From: Bremia lactucae | Taxonomy: Eukaryota > Oomycota > Peronosporomycetes > Peronosporales > Peronosporaceae | Reading direction: 5' to 3' | DNA length: 60,847 nucleotides | Assembly (NCBI RefSeq): GCF_004359215.1 | Contig: NC_090614.1 | Coordinates: 3,019,993 to 3,080,839, forward strand | Notes under the pieces: model-generated | What the model was told of the DNA's origin: nothing | Databases searched by the model: none | The model's input: only the letters and a program-made list of their open reading frames with translations | In this document: positions 42,098 through 52,829 of the stretch, piece after piece | Numbering within the stretch: position 1 is the stretch's first letter | Layout of the letters: each line of letters begins with the position of its first letter | Translations under genes and position numbers: made by a program

Positions 42098-42800
42098 ATG
42101 AAGAAAAGTAAAATTGTTTTAATATATAAAATTCCTCCGCAGCGATCTTCTATCAACTACTGGCTTTACTTTAGTTATAATCGACTATGTAGTACCCGAC
42201 AGATTAGGACGGTCACAGGCACGTCTCAACGAGTGGCCTTTGGATCAGTCTCTAATAAAGAGGACGGGTCTTCGAACGAGGTGTTCGAGGCCGTCAAAGA
42301 CGAAATTGCGGGGGCATCCTCAGTTGAGGTGCTCCGGCAAGTCTTTTAATCTGCCAAGGAGAGCGTAAAACTCCCGGAGATGTCGTGGGATCTGTTCCTT
42401 GCCGAATTAAAGAAAGGAAAGATCCACGAAATAAACGCACCAGTTCCAGAAGAGAAATTGGTAGACTGTTGCTCGTCGTCCACAATGGACGTTAGCGTCC
42501 TAGAAACGGACAAAAAGAAACGGTTCGCTGCTCAAGGCTGGATTGCCTTGAGAGACAGTCCGTTCTTTGAGGTTCTGTGGAAACATCGTGATGTGTTTCC
42601 AGAAGAAGTGCCGAGCCGCCTACCAGTAGATAGGGGCATCGCGCACGAGATAGACCTCGAACCTGGCACCAAGTATTGTGTGACCAGGCAATGGCCGTTG
42701 CCGAAAGAACAAGTCGATTATATCGATGAGTTCTTCGACAAGCGAGCCAAGGCGGGACATGTGCGTGAGAGCAAATCGCCTCATTGCAGCCACTATTTAA
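42098..42800 (+). pseudogene. Well-preserved N-terminal RT region of a distinct Gypsy family
   Basis: One frame is open from 42098 to the truncation point except for a single TAA at 42347-42349. It encodes EVFEAVKDEIAGASSVEVLRQVF, SWDLFLAELKKGKIHEI, VLWKHRDVFPEEVPSRLPVDRG, EPGTKYCVTRQWPLPKEQVDYIDEFFD and KAGHVRESKSPHC: the linker and fingers region of a Gypsy RT. It is cut at about 42800 by an inverted G2 LTR fragment. The low density of disabling mutations makes it one of the youngest pieces here. Its family matches neither G1/G2 nor G3 wording, and it may be the same family as the RNase H at 33004. Confidence 0.85.
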
Positions 42801-42806
42801 AACTAA

Positions 42807-42893
42807 ATCCTCCAAATATTATCTACCTTTTAGATAATATATTTTTTAACAACCTATAAGTGTTGATTTCATGTAACGATACACCCCGTTACA
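42807..42893 (-). repeat. Truncated G2 LTR end
   Basis: About 87 bp ending 'cgatacaccccgttaca' at 42893, the minus-orientation start of a G2 LTR. The rest of the LTR is missing. Confidence 0.8.
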
Positions 42894-43352
42894 GGAGTAC
42901 TTGGCACATGGACAAATGCGACAATTATGGGGTGTAGGTGCGCAGGGCGTTAGCAAATAAATAAGCTCGTTAGCGTCAATTGCCACTCGTATAGGAACAA
43001 CACGTTATGTCCACGATACTCGACTAGACGGAACCATGCTGTGCGCCGGGTGAACTCGACATGAATTCGTGTTAGGTCAATTTGGGCGGCCTGCTTATTT
43101 TAAATCAAAGCGACATTCTTATCGGTATCGTGAATTGGGGCAATGGTTGCGGGTGCGCTGGGTGCTGGTGCGTATCCTTTGTTACTTGGTTTGACGTCTC
43201 GCGTATGATTCAGAAAAAGTGGGACTTATTACGTAAATTTGTCAAAGGAATAATTTATTTGTGACTAATTATCACGTGCGAAAGTACCATCATGTTGATT
43301 GGCACGAGTTGTCACTGTTTTACTGCAATTTTATCACCAATAGTCGATCAAA
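42894..43352. other. Repeat segment plus SLX9 upstream region
   Basis: 42894-43008 repeats 32170-32295 (blocks 'acttggcacatgg', 'gcgacaat.atggggtgtag', 'gcgcagggcgtta', 'caattgccactcgtatagga'). From about 43010 to 43352 no feature is seen; this should contain the SLX9 promoter. Confidence 0.5.
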
Positions 43353-45812
43353 ATGGCTCGCCAGCAGCGAAAAAAAGCGCGTGTGCACGGTGTTGCGGCA
43401 CGTTCAAAATCTTCCGTCAGCCACTTAAACGATCCCGTACAGGCTGACGCACTTGGCGCTGCGGCTGTAGCTGCCACCTTTGGCAACGATGCCGCCTCAA
43501 CTGTAGATAAAGAGGCCGAGAACGAGCCGAATGCTTTGCAAAATTATAGTCGAGGCCAGCGCAAGCGCCTAAAGCGACGTGCTGCGTTCATGCGAAAGAT
43601 GGGAATCGTTTCTCGCGTAGCACAAGATCAGCAGCTGCATGCCAAGGCGGCCGAGGACGGAGTTTTCGCCGGTTTAAGCGAATTAGAAAGCTCGTTGTTA
43701 CAAGCTACTGACAGAAAAAAAACAAAACTTGTGAAAAAGAAGCCACTTAGTGGCCGCCAGCGCCAGAAATTAGCAGTCCGTGAATTGGGTCAGCTCAAAT
43801 AGAAGTTCGACCACTCGAATAAGTTGGGTAGATCGAAACAAATATTTTGTCTTTGCAAGCAACATCCTAAAAACATTAAAGCTAGTCTATTATAGACAGT
43901 GTGAAAGTCCTAGATTGAATGGATATTCGATATTCGATGATCTCGCTGTGGTAGCGCAAACCACAACTAGAGGCAGTTGCCAGATTTCGCGCCAAATTTA
44001 TTGGATAAAGTATTCGTTCATAGCAGGGTCATGAACAGAAAGTTGGATGTTGTAGTTTTTTAGTACATCGTACTCACGTCGAAAGCTTCTTACACTTTTG
44101 TGAAAGGATCAATTGTATGCAAATCTCAAAAGTTGCAAGCGATCGTGAGTGAACACCGTGTGAGCCCTGGTCCTGAAAAAATCAAGGCGATTTCCAACTG
44201 ACCTGTGTCCGTCGATGTAAATGAATTCTAAAAGCTTCTCGCCTTAGCGGCGTACTTACATAAGCACTCGCACAATTATGCTGAAATGACAGTATATATT
44301 TCTTCTTTTTTGAAAAAAATGTAAAGTGGTCATGAAAAGCTGATGGTCAGCGTGCCTTTGAGGGTATCAAGCAAAGATTGATACAATCGCCAATCCTAGC
44401 GATTGCGAACCAAGACAGATCATTACATGTGGTCTTTGACACCAGCAATTTTGCAATGCGCTTCTACAATATGGCACAGACGGCGCAGAGCGCGTCATCT
44501 ACCCGTGCGCTTCTACAGTCTGGCACAGACGGCACTGAGCGCGTCGTCTACTATTAATCGCACCAGCTTCAATAAGCTGAACGCAATTATCCAGTGCATG
44601 ACAAGAAAATTTTGCGATGAAAGATGTACTGACTAAGCCTATGGTCTATCGCTCTGGAAATATACAACTTTATATTTATTTGGACCATGAGTTATTACGG
44701 ATGGCCGTAAGGAGCACCTCTCGCAAAGAATGGCGAGATGGTTGATTTTCTCGCCGGGTTTAGTTTCTCCCTGGAATACAATTCAGGACGACTTGAGGTC
44801 AGCGATGAAGCTCTTTCGCGCCGGCCTGCTTTGAAGCAGCCTGCGTAGACCAACAGTGAGTTAAGCCCACTGTTGCAGCAATAAGTGCTTCGTCAACAAT
44901 ATATCTTGACGACGTAAGAAAAGCCTAATAAGAATATGAGGCTCCTATAGGATTAATGGTTCACCTCAGAAAATCATCACAGCAATCAATAATGGAATTG
45001 TCGAATTTGTATCGAACTTCAACAAATCGATACACAACACGCAATGATTAACTGTATTTTCCGCCATTGCTGGCAACAGACTTCGTGTCATCATTCCCAC
45101 TCGTAATGATTTGCGATTAAGCATCATGTATAAGTGTCACAATAAGTGGGCATCGTGAAGTGGGAAGGGGAGGGAGGAGACTTTTCTTACGGAAAGTCAC
45201 GATTTTAACTGGCCTCCCAGTATGATTTCGTGCTTGTAAGGTTTGTCAACGTTTGAAGCCTAGTCTTTTATCCCGTGCTCCTTTTACAATTCCTTCCTGT
45301 TCCGGCAAGTGCCGGTAGTCATAATCGACTAGGAGTTCGTCTTTAGATTTTGCAAAGAGGCTCAGAAGAATAACGGTATTTTGCGTTGGTTGATTGCTTT
45401 AAAAAGATGGTATATCTTGTTGCAGTCCCGAGTCGATTGCAGCAGAGGGCTATGCTGAGGTACGTGGATGGCACGTCTAAGTCTGCAAAGTGTGATCGGC
45501 GGAGGTGGCTACTGAATGTCGATAAACACACTATTGGCGTTTTGCCAGAACATTTCGTGCCACTATCGACACGATATTTTTACTCCACGCATTACCCCGT
45601 GAGCTAGNGGCCGCCAGCGCCAGAAATTAGCAGTCCGTGAATTGGGTCAGCTCAAGGCTGTACAGACCCATTCAAGCTTTAAAAACGACCCGTTCGCCGC
45701 TATTCAAGCTCATCTGCAGAATACTGTCGTGCAAGCAAATCACGAAGCTCTTCAGAAGACAAAGGCTACGAAAGACATGAAGAATAGCAACCGAATGGAC
45801 GTAGAAGCTTAA
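43353..45812 (+). CDS. SLX9: SLX9-like ribosome biogenesis protein, interrupted by a retroelement fragment
   Basis: SLX9 proteins act in the nucleolus in pre-40S/18S rRNA maturation and export. The first part (43353-43798) encodes a very basic protein with the N-terminal RQQRKKARVH patch and a central GQRKRLKRRAAFMRKMG block. It ends in a foreign TAG one codon after the break. The missing end is found after 45608: the 47 bases 43752-43798 recur at 45609-45655 and the frame continues through SSFKNDPFAAIQAHLQNTV, the conserved SLX9 C-terminal motif, to TAA at 45810-45812. Together about 200 residues, a normal family length. The 1.8-kb interruption is a piece of Gypsy element. A single N at 45608 marks the right junction, so a scaffolding error is likely, and the real gene may be intact. 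Confidence 0.8.
43799..45607 (+). mobile_element. Gypsy fragment inside SLX9, duplicate of 53336-55093
   Basis: This segment repeats 53336-55093 nearly base for base (for example 'agaagttcgaccactcgaata', 'cgtgccactatcgaca/c', '..cgatatttttactccacgca'). It spans a protease-RT linker, RT, RNase H and integrase remnants and has no LTR at either end, so it cannot be an ordinary insertion. Local differences include an extra 'gcgcttctacaatatggc' duplication near 44460-44515. Confidence 0.85.
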
Positions 45813-46407
45813 AAACCATGAAGAAACACGTTAAATAAATTGTTAGGTGTCCAATTACATTGTGTTGCAGAGCAGACTGACGCCATAGTGAAGAGTGGAC
45901 GATCAAGCGGACATTAAATGATCACTATTAAATCAAAGCACCCATCACTCGTACGAATTGCGCACTTGTAACAAGGTCACCTACGGCTTCGTATATTTCC
46001 TTATGAGACTTTACCTCACGATCCTTTGACAATCTGGTGACGTGGAGCTCAAGAAGCGACGTAAGGAAATATTGTGGGCTCCGATTTCACAATCATGCCG
46101 TCCCATATAATCCTTGAGGCTCCGTCCACTAGAAGATTATGGATGCAAATTTCTTTAGTTCGCTCGTACTTGTTCCGCTTGTTCAAACGCTGCAGGTAAA
46201 TGATTTGTCTTAAGAGACACAAGCCTTTGAGACTGAATCCACAGCGCTCGGTGACAGTAGTCAAATCGACAATCCAAACTGTAAATTTAATTCTTGGTGA
46301 TGATTGGAATCCCATGAACAAAAAGAATCTGATATTTTAAATTATCAGCCTGAAATTGAGCAATTTATAGGCATGCGATTGGATGAAAACACAACGGTGG
46401 CATTAGT
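45813..46407 (-). other. Intergenic region with a possible unrecognised minus-strand ORF
   Basis: A minus-strand ATG at 46321 opens 90 codons to 46049. A second short open piece in another frame (about 46090-45935, ELHVTRLSKDREVKSHKEIYEAVGDL) follows. Composition looks protein-like, but no domain is recognised, and no splice pair joining the two pieces was convincing. It may be a gene relic. The upstream region of ECD overlaps it. Confidence 0.3.
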
Positions 46408-48063
46408 ATGAAGCTCTTCCCGACGCCAACAGTTGACGACAACGAGACGCGCTACTGCTTCTTTTTACCCTGTTCCACATGTTTTCAAAACGATGCCGAG
46501 CGTCTTGAAGTGGCAACGCAGCAATGCAGTGCTTTCCTGTCCTTCGCAGCTCAGCAAACGCATGCATTTATTTGGCACAAGCATCACTTCCACCTTGATG
46601 TCATATCGACTACGAGAGGGCGGTATATTCTGTCAGGTCGTACTTGCGTTGGCGATGCCATTCAAGACGAGTGGGTAATAGCGAAGCTTGTATTTGACAT
46701 TACCACCACATTCCCAGGTGTCGTGGGACGCATTTTTGACTCGGATGGAGAATTTTTACTCATCGAAAGCGCCGAAGCATTGCCAGATTGGGTCACGCCC
46801 CAATCCAGTGATGGACGAGTATTTGTAGTCAATGGAAAGCTGCACGTTGCACGTACAACAGCGGAAAATTATACGAACAACAAGCAAGAATTATACGACG
46901 AAGACGCTTTGCGACAGGTGCTGGAAGTGGAAAGCAACACCGAGGCCAGCGCTGCGGTACAACGTCTGATTCGCCACAAATTAAATCAAGTGCCGACGTA
47001 TATGCGTGCCAATCGCCATGGAGTCCGATGTTTACTACCAATCCGGGTTGCTCGCGTATTTTTAGCCAATCATAATCTAGTAGGAGCAGCGGTCGACGCA
47101 TTCTATTATCGGGAGCCAAAACACGCGAGTTTGATATGTAGCAAGATGGCTACATTTATGCCACTCAAAGATGCCGTCATTGAGCAGCGAGTGACATTCT
47201 CAAGGGCTCAATTTGCTCAATTAAAGCAGCAGCAATTCTTTCCACCCAAGCCTTTTATGCGTCAAAGCGCCCGGTACAAGGCACTTGAAGACAATGAGAC
47301 GCATCCGGACTTTCAAGCAGCGAATCTTGGCGTCAAACTCGCATGTGGACTAGAGCTTTTGTATGCTAGTGAATCAATGGATCAGCTAGGAAGGCCTTGG
47401 AGAGAGATTATGGATGAAATATTGCAAACACAAGGAGAACAAGAGCTTTCGTCATTACCAATTGATCCAGACGATGACGATTCGTGGTTGTACATGCCTC
47501 CAAACACCTTGGAACGTGAACTTGAACGTATGACAGGAGCGAAATCTCCTGCTGCAAATGTTGGAGGTACTGACGAGCTCCAGCACCTGGCCAATGTATT
47601 TAGTACGTTTGTGAATAAAGAATCTGGTTTAGATGGGGTGGAAGGAGTCGAGCCGGTTGAATTTGACATGACTTTCTTCCTGGACATTTTAAAGGGTGCG
47701 AACGTGACTCGAAAAGAGGATTTCGAAGATTTCATCGAAGAAAACGAGTCGAGTGAAGAGGACGAGGATAACGAGTACGCACTTGACGAAGCTGTGGATC
47801 AAATGGAAGCCGAGTTAGCAAATACCACACTTGCAAAGAGTTTTTCGCATTTGAACGAAGCACATGATGATACAGCGCAAAAGAGTCGATCGAATGAGAC
47901 GACGAAAGGTGGCTCCACGTCCTTCTCGTCGGCACAACCGCTAGACCTCGACTACAATTTACTCAGTAACTTGCTCGAGTCCTTTGCATCGCAAAGCGGC
48001 CACGCTGGACCGGTTAGCAACATTCTTAGTGAAATACAGTATCCGCGTACTGCCATGCAATAA
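46408..48063 (+). CDS. ECD: Ecdysoneless (ECD/SGT1 family) homologue
   Basis: A single-exon protein of 551 residues, close to the family's usual 600-650. The N-terminus matches the ECD/SGT1 pattern: E-T-R-Y-C-F-F-L, an F-I-W-H-K-H-H-F block near residue 50, IQDEWVIAKLVF, and SDGEFLLIES at about 112-121. The C-terminus carries acidic clusters (ENESSEEDEDNE, about 445-456, and further Asp/Glu stretches), typical of the family and targets of CK2 in animals. In animals and yeasts ECD proteins link R2TP/PRP8-dependent spliceosome assembly, cell-cycle control and transcription. Specific work in oomycetes is not known to me. The gene is convergent with the small coiled-coil ORF (52 bp gap). No defect is visible. 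Confidence 0.9.
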   Translation: MKLFPTPTVDDNETRYCFFLPCSTCFQNDAERLEVATQQCSAFLSFAAQQTHAFIWHKHHFHLDVISTTRGRYILSGRTCVGDAIQDEWVIAKLVFDITTTFPGVVGRIFDSDGEFLLIESAEALPDWVTPQSSDGRVFVVNGKLHVARTTAENYTNNKQELYDEDALRQVLEVESNTEASAAVQRLIRHKLNQVPTYMRANRHGVRCLLPIRVARVFLANHNLVGAAVDAFYYREPKHASLICSKMATFMPLKDAVIEQRVTFSRAQFAQLKQQQFFPPKPFMRQSARYKALEDNETHPDFQAANLGVKLACGLELLYASESMDQLGRPWREIMDEILQTQGEQELSSLPIDPDDDDSWLYMPPNTLERELERMTGAKSPAANVGGTDELQHLANVFSTFVNKESGLDGVEGVEPVEFDMTFFLDILKGANVTRKEDFEDFIEENESSEEDEDNEYALDEAVDQMEAELANTTLAKSFSHLNEAHDDTAQKSRSNETTKGGSTSFSSAQPLDLDYNLLSNLLESFASQSGHAGPVSNILSEIQYPRTAMQ

Positions 48064-48115
48064 TTAACACGTTCGATACAACCATTAAATGGCCCTATCT
48101 ATTAAGCTCCGGGCC

Positions 48116-48421
48116 TCACTCGACACTTTGACTCGGTTCTAAATTAGCAGCTGTATGGCTTTCCTGTTGACACCACGACGTAAAAAACTGACGAGCAAGC
48201 GCTTCTCGAGTCTCCATCTTCTTTAGCTTCTCCGCCATCTCCTTGTGCTGCAAAAGTCCCACGATTAACAAAATGAGTTCACAGTTAACACGATCATATT
48301 AATTACGCACTTGTGCTTTCAACACATCATTTTCCGACTGCATTACTTGAATCTTTTCTTCTAAAGCCACGACCACTTGCTGTGGAAAGAAGAGAGGCGT
48401 AGAAGAAGGGGCGCTATCCAT
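48116..48421 (-). CDS. Small two-exon coiled-coil ORF, or terminal exons of the kelch gene
   Basis: Exon 48421-48311 (37 codons, beginning M-D-S-A-P-S-S-T-P-L) ends at a GTGCGT donor. A 63-bp intron closes with TTTTGCAG, and exon 48247-48116 continues in frame to TGA, giving 80 residues. The middle is Glu/Lys/Gln-rich (LEEKIQVMQSENDVLKAQ, HKEMAEKLKKMETREALARQ) and should form a coiled coil. An acceptor-like TTTTCTAG lies 7 bases before the ATG. The exon could therefore also be spliced, in phase, to a donor at 48693 inside the kelch gene (265-bp intron), making it that gene's C-terminus. I cannot decide between the two. Confidence 0.5.
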
Positions 48422-48659
48422 TGATCGTCTAGAAAATAATAACCCGATGAGATATTAAATACCTCTCAAGCAGCTATCCGAAACGACATGTTCGATCCGT
48501 ATCTGTCCTTAAAGGGAATTCTAGCCCTCTAAAGTCATCAGGAGATCGCAAGACAAGCTCAAAGCTTTGTAATTGATATCAGGGGGTTCAAAGCCACACG
48601 CGGATGGAAGCGCCACATGGAAAGAGACTCGATAGACCATGCAACGCTCCTCCCCTATA

Positions 48660-50975
48660 CTAACATGCAACAAACAAGCTTAACAAATCGTACCGTGGTA
48701 ATTGTCGCAAACTCGTGCCGTCAGTGTGGCAAACGTCGTCAATAAAGCCATTACAAACAGAAATCTTTGACTCGATCTGACGCAAGATGCTCAGTTGCTG
48801 TGCGTGTGAGGCTTCGATGGCTTCAACACGTTCATTTAACGGTTCAATTGCTTCTTCGAGGCTAGGCTTTTGGAAATACACTTCCGTCTCACGAGCTTTG
48901 AGCTTTTCGTGTAAAGAATTACAATCAGCCGCTAGACATGCCAACTTTTCGTCCAGTGCTTCGTTGCGTCGACTCGCAGCATCAAAAAGCTTGCGTTGCT
49001 CGTCGCTAAACAGTCGCCTCATGAGTTCTTCATCCCTTCTTTGTTGCAATCGCGCAGTCTGCTCTCTTTTCTGCATTGCTAGTATACGACCAAGTATATC
49101 GTCAACGCGAGGTTGATGCTGAAGCAATTGCAAGACCATCGTCTGGATTCCCACGGATGTCAGCTCGCCATTGTTCTTGATACAACTATTATCTTGGCTA
49201 TCAAGCCGTGGTCGCTTGGTCGACTTCATGGCACCAGAGTACACTGTCTCCTCCTGCTGGTATGGTGAGCTTAAACCGAATTGATTCGTGATGTCAGTCA
49301 AAATGGTAGTGCTGCTACCTGTACCAGGTCGAGAAAGATTCCTTGAAATACTCGGTTGTGGTGGAGAGCTTGACACGGCAGCATTACGCTGCTGTGCTGG
49401 CGGTTGTTGGTTTTGACAAAATTCCGTCTCTGGCTCCGCTATGAGCGGTGCCAGAAGCGATTCTTGCGTCGCCTCTTTAGCCAACTCTTTCAACTCGGAC
49501 GTAAAACCTTGTCGAGCATTCGACTCGTGCTGAGGAGCAGAGAGTGCAACACCTTTCCTGCTGCTTCCAGTTGATCGTATAACCGGCAGCGTGCGTCCTA
49601 CAAAACCATAATGTTATTCAGTACAGCAACAAGTCATGAGATTCTCGACAAACATACGCGTTACGGCAGTTAAATGCGAGGGATGATCGCTAAGCGATCG
49701 TGGTGGCAACATTAGCGCCGCTTGGGACAACGAAAGAATGTATAAATCATTCAACCACTCGTGTTTGCCAGCATAGCCACCAAAGATGATCAACTCTTGG
49801 ACAGCACGAGGTCCAGCTGGCTCGGAATGAAACAAGACCGTAGCATGTGCCGTTCGTCCAATTTTTGGAGCGCTTGAATCCAGCATTAATCGCCACGAAC
49901 GAGTCGTGATATTATAAATATACAATTCATTCTGCCGAAGAGCCCGTTGTCGTCCCCCAAAGAGCACGAGATGATGAGGAGCAACGTATGTTAACGAATG
50001 ATTGATTCGACACGAAGGCCGATCTCCTACGGTCGCTCCTGCAAGCGACTCCCAGCGACAGTGTTGCACATCGTATCGAAACAACGACCCAAATTCGTGC
50101 TTTCCATCCGTACCTCCAAATAGAAACAACGTTCGTCCATCGGTACTTGCTGTAAGTCCTGCAAAGGCTCTTGGTTGAGGGACTTGTCCAGTCACCGTTC
50201 CTCGGGGCTGTACCCATTGATTTAACGGCGCATCGTAATAGAATAAATCATTAAAAAACGTCGTTGACGTGGCGTCTTTTCCTCCAAATACAAACACTTG
50301 ATCACCGCCAACAACGACACTGCTATGCGCATGTCGCGCTCGGGGTTTCCACATACTCGCGCCATCTAAGCGTTGAGGCACCCATTGCGCTTGTAGCGTT
50401 CCTTGTTGCACTCGGAGTTCTTCAATACGTAGTGTGCAAGTGTCAAAAGCCACGCCTGTATCGTCGTGGACTCGAGGTCCATTGAAAGTCGCCTGGTCCG
50501 TCGCAACGACGATATTGCCCACGATCAAAACGCGCATACCGCGCATCTTTTCTTCTTCGACGGAGCTCTCGACGTAATGCATGGTATGATAGTCTCGACC
50601 ACCTCCTGGGTATTTTAACGTTGATATGATGCCGGATGCCCTAGCTAGTGGGCTTCCGCTCGTGTTTTCATGCGAGACGACAAGCTTTTTCCATTGAAAC
50701 TCGTTAATGGCCGGTCTTTTAACGGATGCGTGGCAAGAATCAAGTGCGATAGGACGGAATATGCCCTGTATGCGGGCTGGTTCGATAAGAAAAATGTCTT
50801 CGAAAAACGTTTTGCCGTCGGCGCCGCCAAAGAGCAGCACGCTACGGGTTGGTGATAAAACTGTCATGGCGAGGCCAGAGCGTGCGGCAGGAGTAGGTGA
50901 CGCATGTGACGAGGATGGAGATGATGCATGAAGCTGTGTCCATATTGAAGCGGACTCATCTTGCCGTAGGTCCAT
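48660..50975 (-). CDS. Kelch-repeat protein with C-terminal coiled coil (two exons)
   Basis: Exon 1 (50975-49658) encodes 439 residues with five visible kelch blades marked by FGG at residues 49-51, 230-232, 286-288, 339-341 and 398-400, a beta-propeller used for protein contacts. Left unspliced, exon 1 reads a further 13 codons to a stop at 49614. However, a consensus GTATGT donor at 49657 and TTTTGTAG acceptor (AG at 49599-49598) define a 60-bp intron of the size seen in SAS-6. The joined frame continues through exon 2 (49597-48660): a Ser/Gln/Pro-rich linker, a basic KSTKRPRLDS segment, and a long Glu/Arg/Gln/Leu coiled coil (about 570-730). In total 751 residues. Kelch-coiled-coil proteins act as scaffolds in polarity and cytoskeleton, but the partner is unknown here. 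A third exon pair at 48428-48116 may extend it. Confidence 0.75.
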
Positions 50976-51109
50976 TACTTAATACTTGTCATAATGTTGA
51001 CGATACTGGTCACAAGGTTTTGGTGTTGGGCATACATGAAATGGTAGTTCTGCTTAATTAATGTCGCTGGCATGTGCTGATGCTATTTATAGCTTTTGAA
51101 AAGCTTAAA
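50976..51109. other. Kelch gene upstream region
   Basis: 134 bp between the kelch start codon and a G1 LTR. The LTR therefore sits at the promoter of this gene and, being oriented away from it, may contribute antisense promoter activity (inference). Confidence 0.4.
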
Positions 51110-51545
51110 AGCATTACATCCTTAATATTGTAGCGAGATATTAATAGTATTTCCTATTAGAGAACATTTGTTTTATAAATTTTTACATAGTAATTCATTT
51201 ACTACCGTGTTTGGTAATATTGAAGCAACAAGACAATAGTTCTATTGATAGAGTATTTCAACTTGAAACAAACCCGCCAATCTCTATCAGACGCACGAAT
51301 GAGCGCTGCGTTAGGAGACGCTATATGTAGTGTGGTATTTTTATTTCCAATTTTGTAGATAGAAGGTCGTTACGTTAGAACTTAATATAATATAAAGTTT
51401 CACCTTTTTCTACACTACAGCCTCAAGTATTGACCTAAGAAGCTAAGCCAAACTTAGCAACTTAAAACCTTCTTCTGCATGTCGTGTACGTGAAGCATTC
51501 TGAGGCGCCTCATTTTCACGGTAATCAGTCCAGGTTGGGTAGTAC
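51110..51545 (+). repeat. 5' LTR of G1 copy 3
   Basis: Contains the G1 LTR landmarks 'aatagtatttcct', 'taatattgaagcaaca', 'ccgccaatct' and 'cttctgcatgtcgtgtacgtgaag' in + orientation. The exact 5' edge is blurred. Confidence 0.6.
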
Positions 51546-51549
51546 TGAA

Positions 51550-52600
51550 GCAGTCCTAGCGAAAGGTGACCCAATTTACCTGGCAGCACGTCGTGGTCCG
51601 CTTAAAAGCCACGCACGTACTATCCAACCTGGACATGTTAAAGAAATATGGAGGGAGCTTTCAAGCCCTTCAAGAAGACTTCCAAGCAGGTTCACTCACT
51701 TGGGTGACCTCGAACGGAAAGCGGTTGAGCCTATGAGTTCCGACGTAGATGGGCCAGTGGTAAGCAAAATGTTGTACGCTCTGCATAAAGACAAAAACAT
51801 GCGTTTTTCATATAACATGAACACGACGTGGCCCGAGAAAAAGTAACCTTGCTTCGCCAGCAAGGCTCTCAACACACAAAGGTTTTAAGAGAACAGGGTG
51901 CTCCACATTTAAAACTGTTGAGACAGCAGCCGTAACATACACTTAGCGGGCTGACGCTTTCGCGTCGATCCGAAAGCTTAAAGATTGAGTATCTACGTTT
52001 AAGGCACTCCTCGTCAAGATGGTTCGTAGAATGAGACGATGCCATAGAAGCTCGTTGCATCGATGACGATGCGACGAAAGCTAAGTTCGGCATGTCCAAA
52101 TCTTGGGCCATATAGAGCAATCTTCACGACCCATATGTATTTGGGTCGTATGAGGTCTTTGAGACCCGGCTCAAGCAAACGTTCGAGCAGCCACGTGCTG
52201 AATTCAGGGCTCGAGGGGAGCTCCTGGATTAGAAAAAAGGCAAGCTGAGCCTTCAGGCTTAGGCCCAACATATGCGATACTTAGTCAACTGGATTGTGAG
52301 TAGACTAATTGATAGAAAAACACAGGTTGTTGAATGCATCAAGGGTCTTGTGGGCGGTTCCGTCAAGGCCCACCGCTTCCGGCTCGAATTAGAGATGCTA
52401 GATCAAGCGACATCTGTAGGACATTGGTCTGAAACAGGCTTTGCCCGCTTTGGTGTTTATCGACCACCGAGACGACAAGAAGTCGGAGGTCCAGAACCCA
52501 TGCACCCCCGTATGTAGAGAGTGGAAACCTCGCTTAAGTAGTTTACAAATGATTAAAAATATGCAACCGTTGTCAAAATTCAGGGCACTACTCCTATGAA
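51550..52600 (+). pseudogene. Gag remnant, G1 copy 3
   Basis: The N-terminal part (51600-51846) has DVDGPVVSKMLYALHKDKNMRF. The capsid has HDPYVFGSYEVFETRLKQTFEQPRAEFRARGELL (about 52115-52230) and the frame 52272-52517 with MRYLVNWIVSRLIDRKTQV, CIKGLVGGSVKAHRFRLEL and YRPPRRQEVGGPEPM. The zinc knuckle is not recognisable. Confidence 0.65.
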
Positions 52601-52829
52601 TTGAGTACTCCACGCCAAGTGCCTAGAAAAACTTAGCGAAACGATCGACCTCACGCAACGAACAATGGAGGTCGCGGATTCGACGCTGATACGAAATTGC
52701 GGGGGCAAGGGGGATCGTAAGAAAAAACGGTCGATGTCGGTAGGTGCGGAGCTCCCTACTGACTTAGCAATGCCAAGAGATTTTGCAGGCATTCTGACGT
52801 AGTTTTTCGTCACACACAATTATTGTGTG

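Noticed and set aside
47382..47735. 117-codon minus-strand frame
   Set aside because: Antisense of the acidic part of the ECD gene.
48787..49116. 109-codon plus-strand Ser/Arg-rich frame
   Set aside because: Antisense of the kelch gene's coiled-coil exon, whose Glu/Arg/Leu codons read as Ser/Ala/Arg on the other strand.
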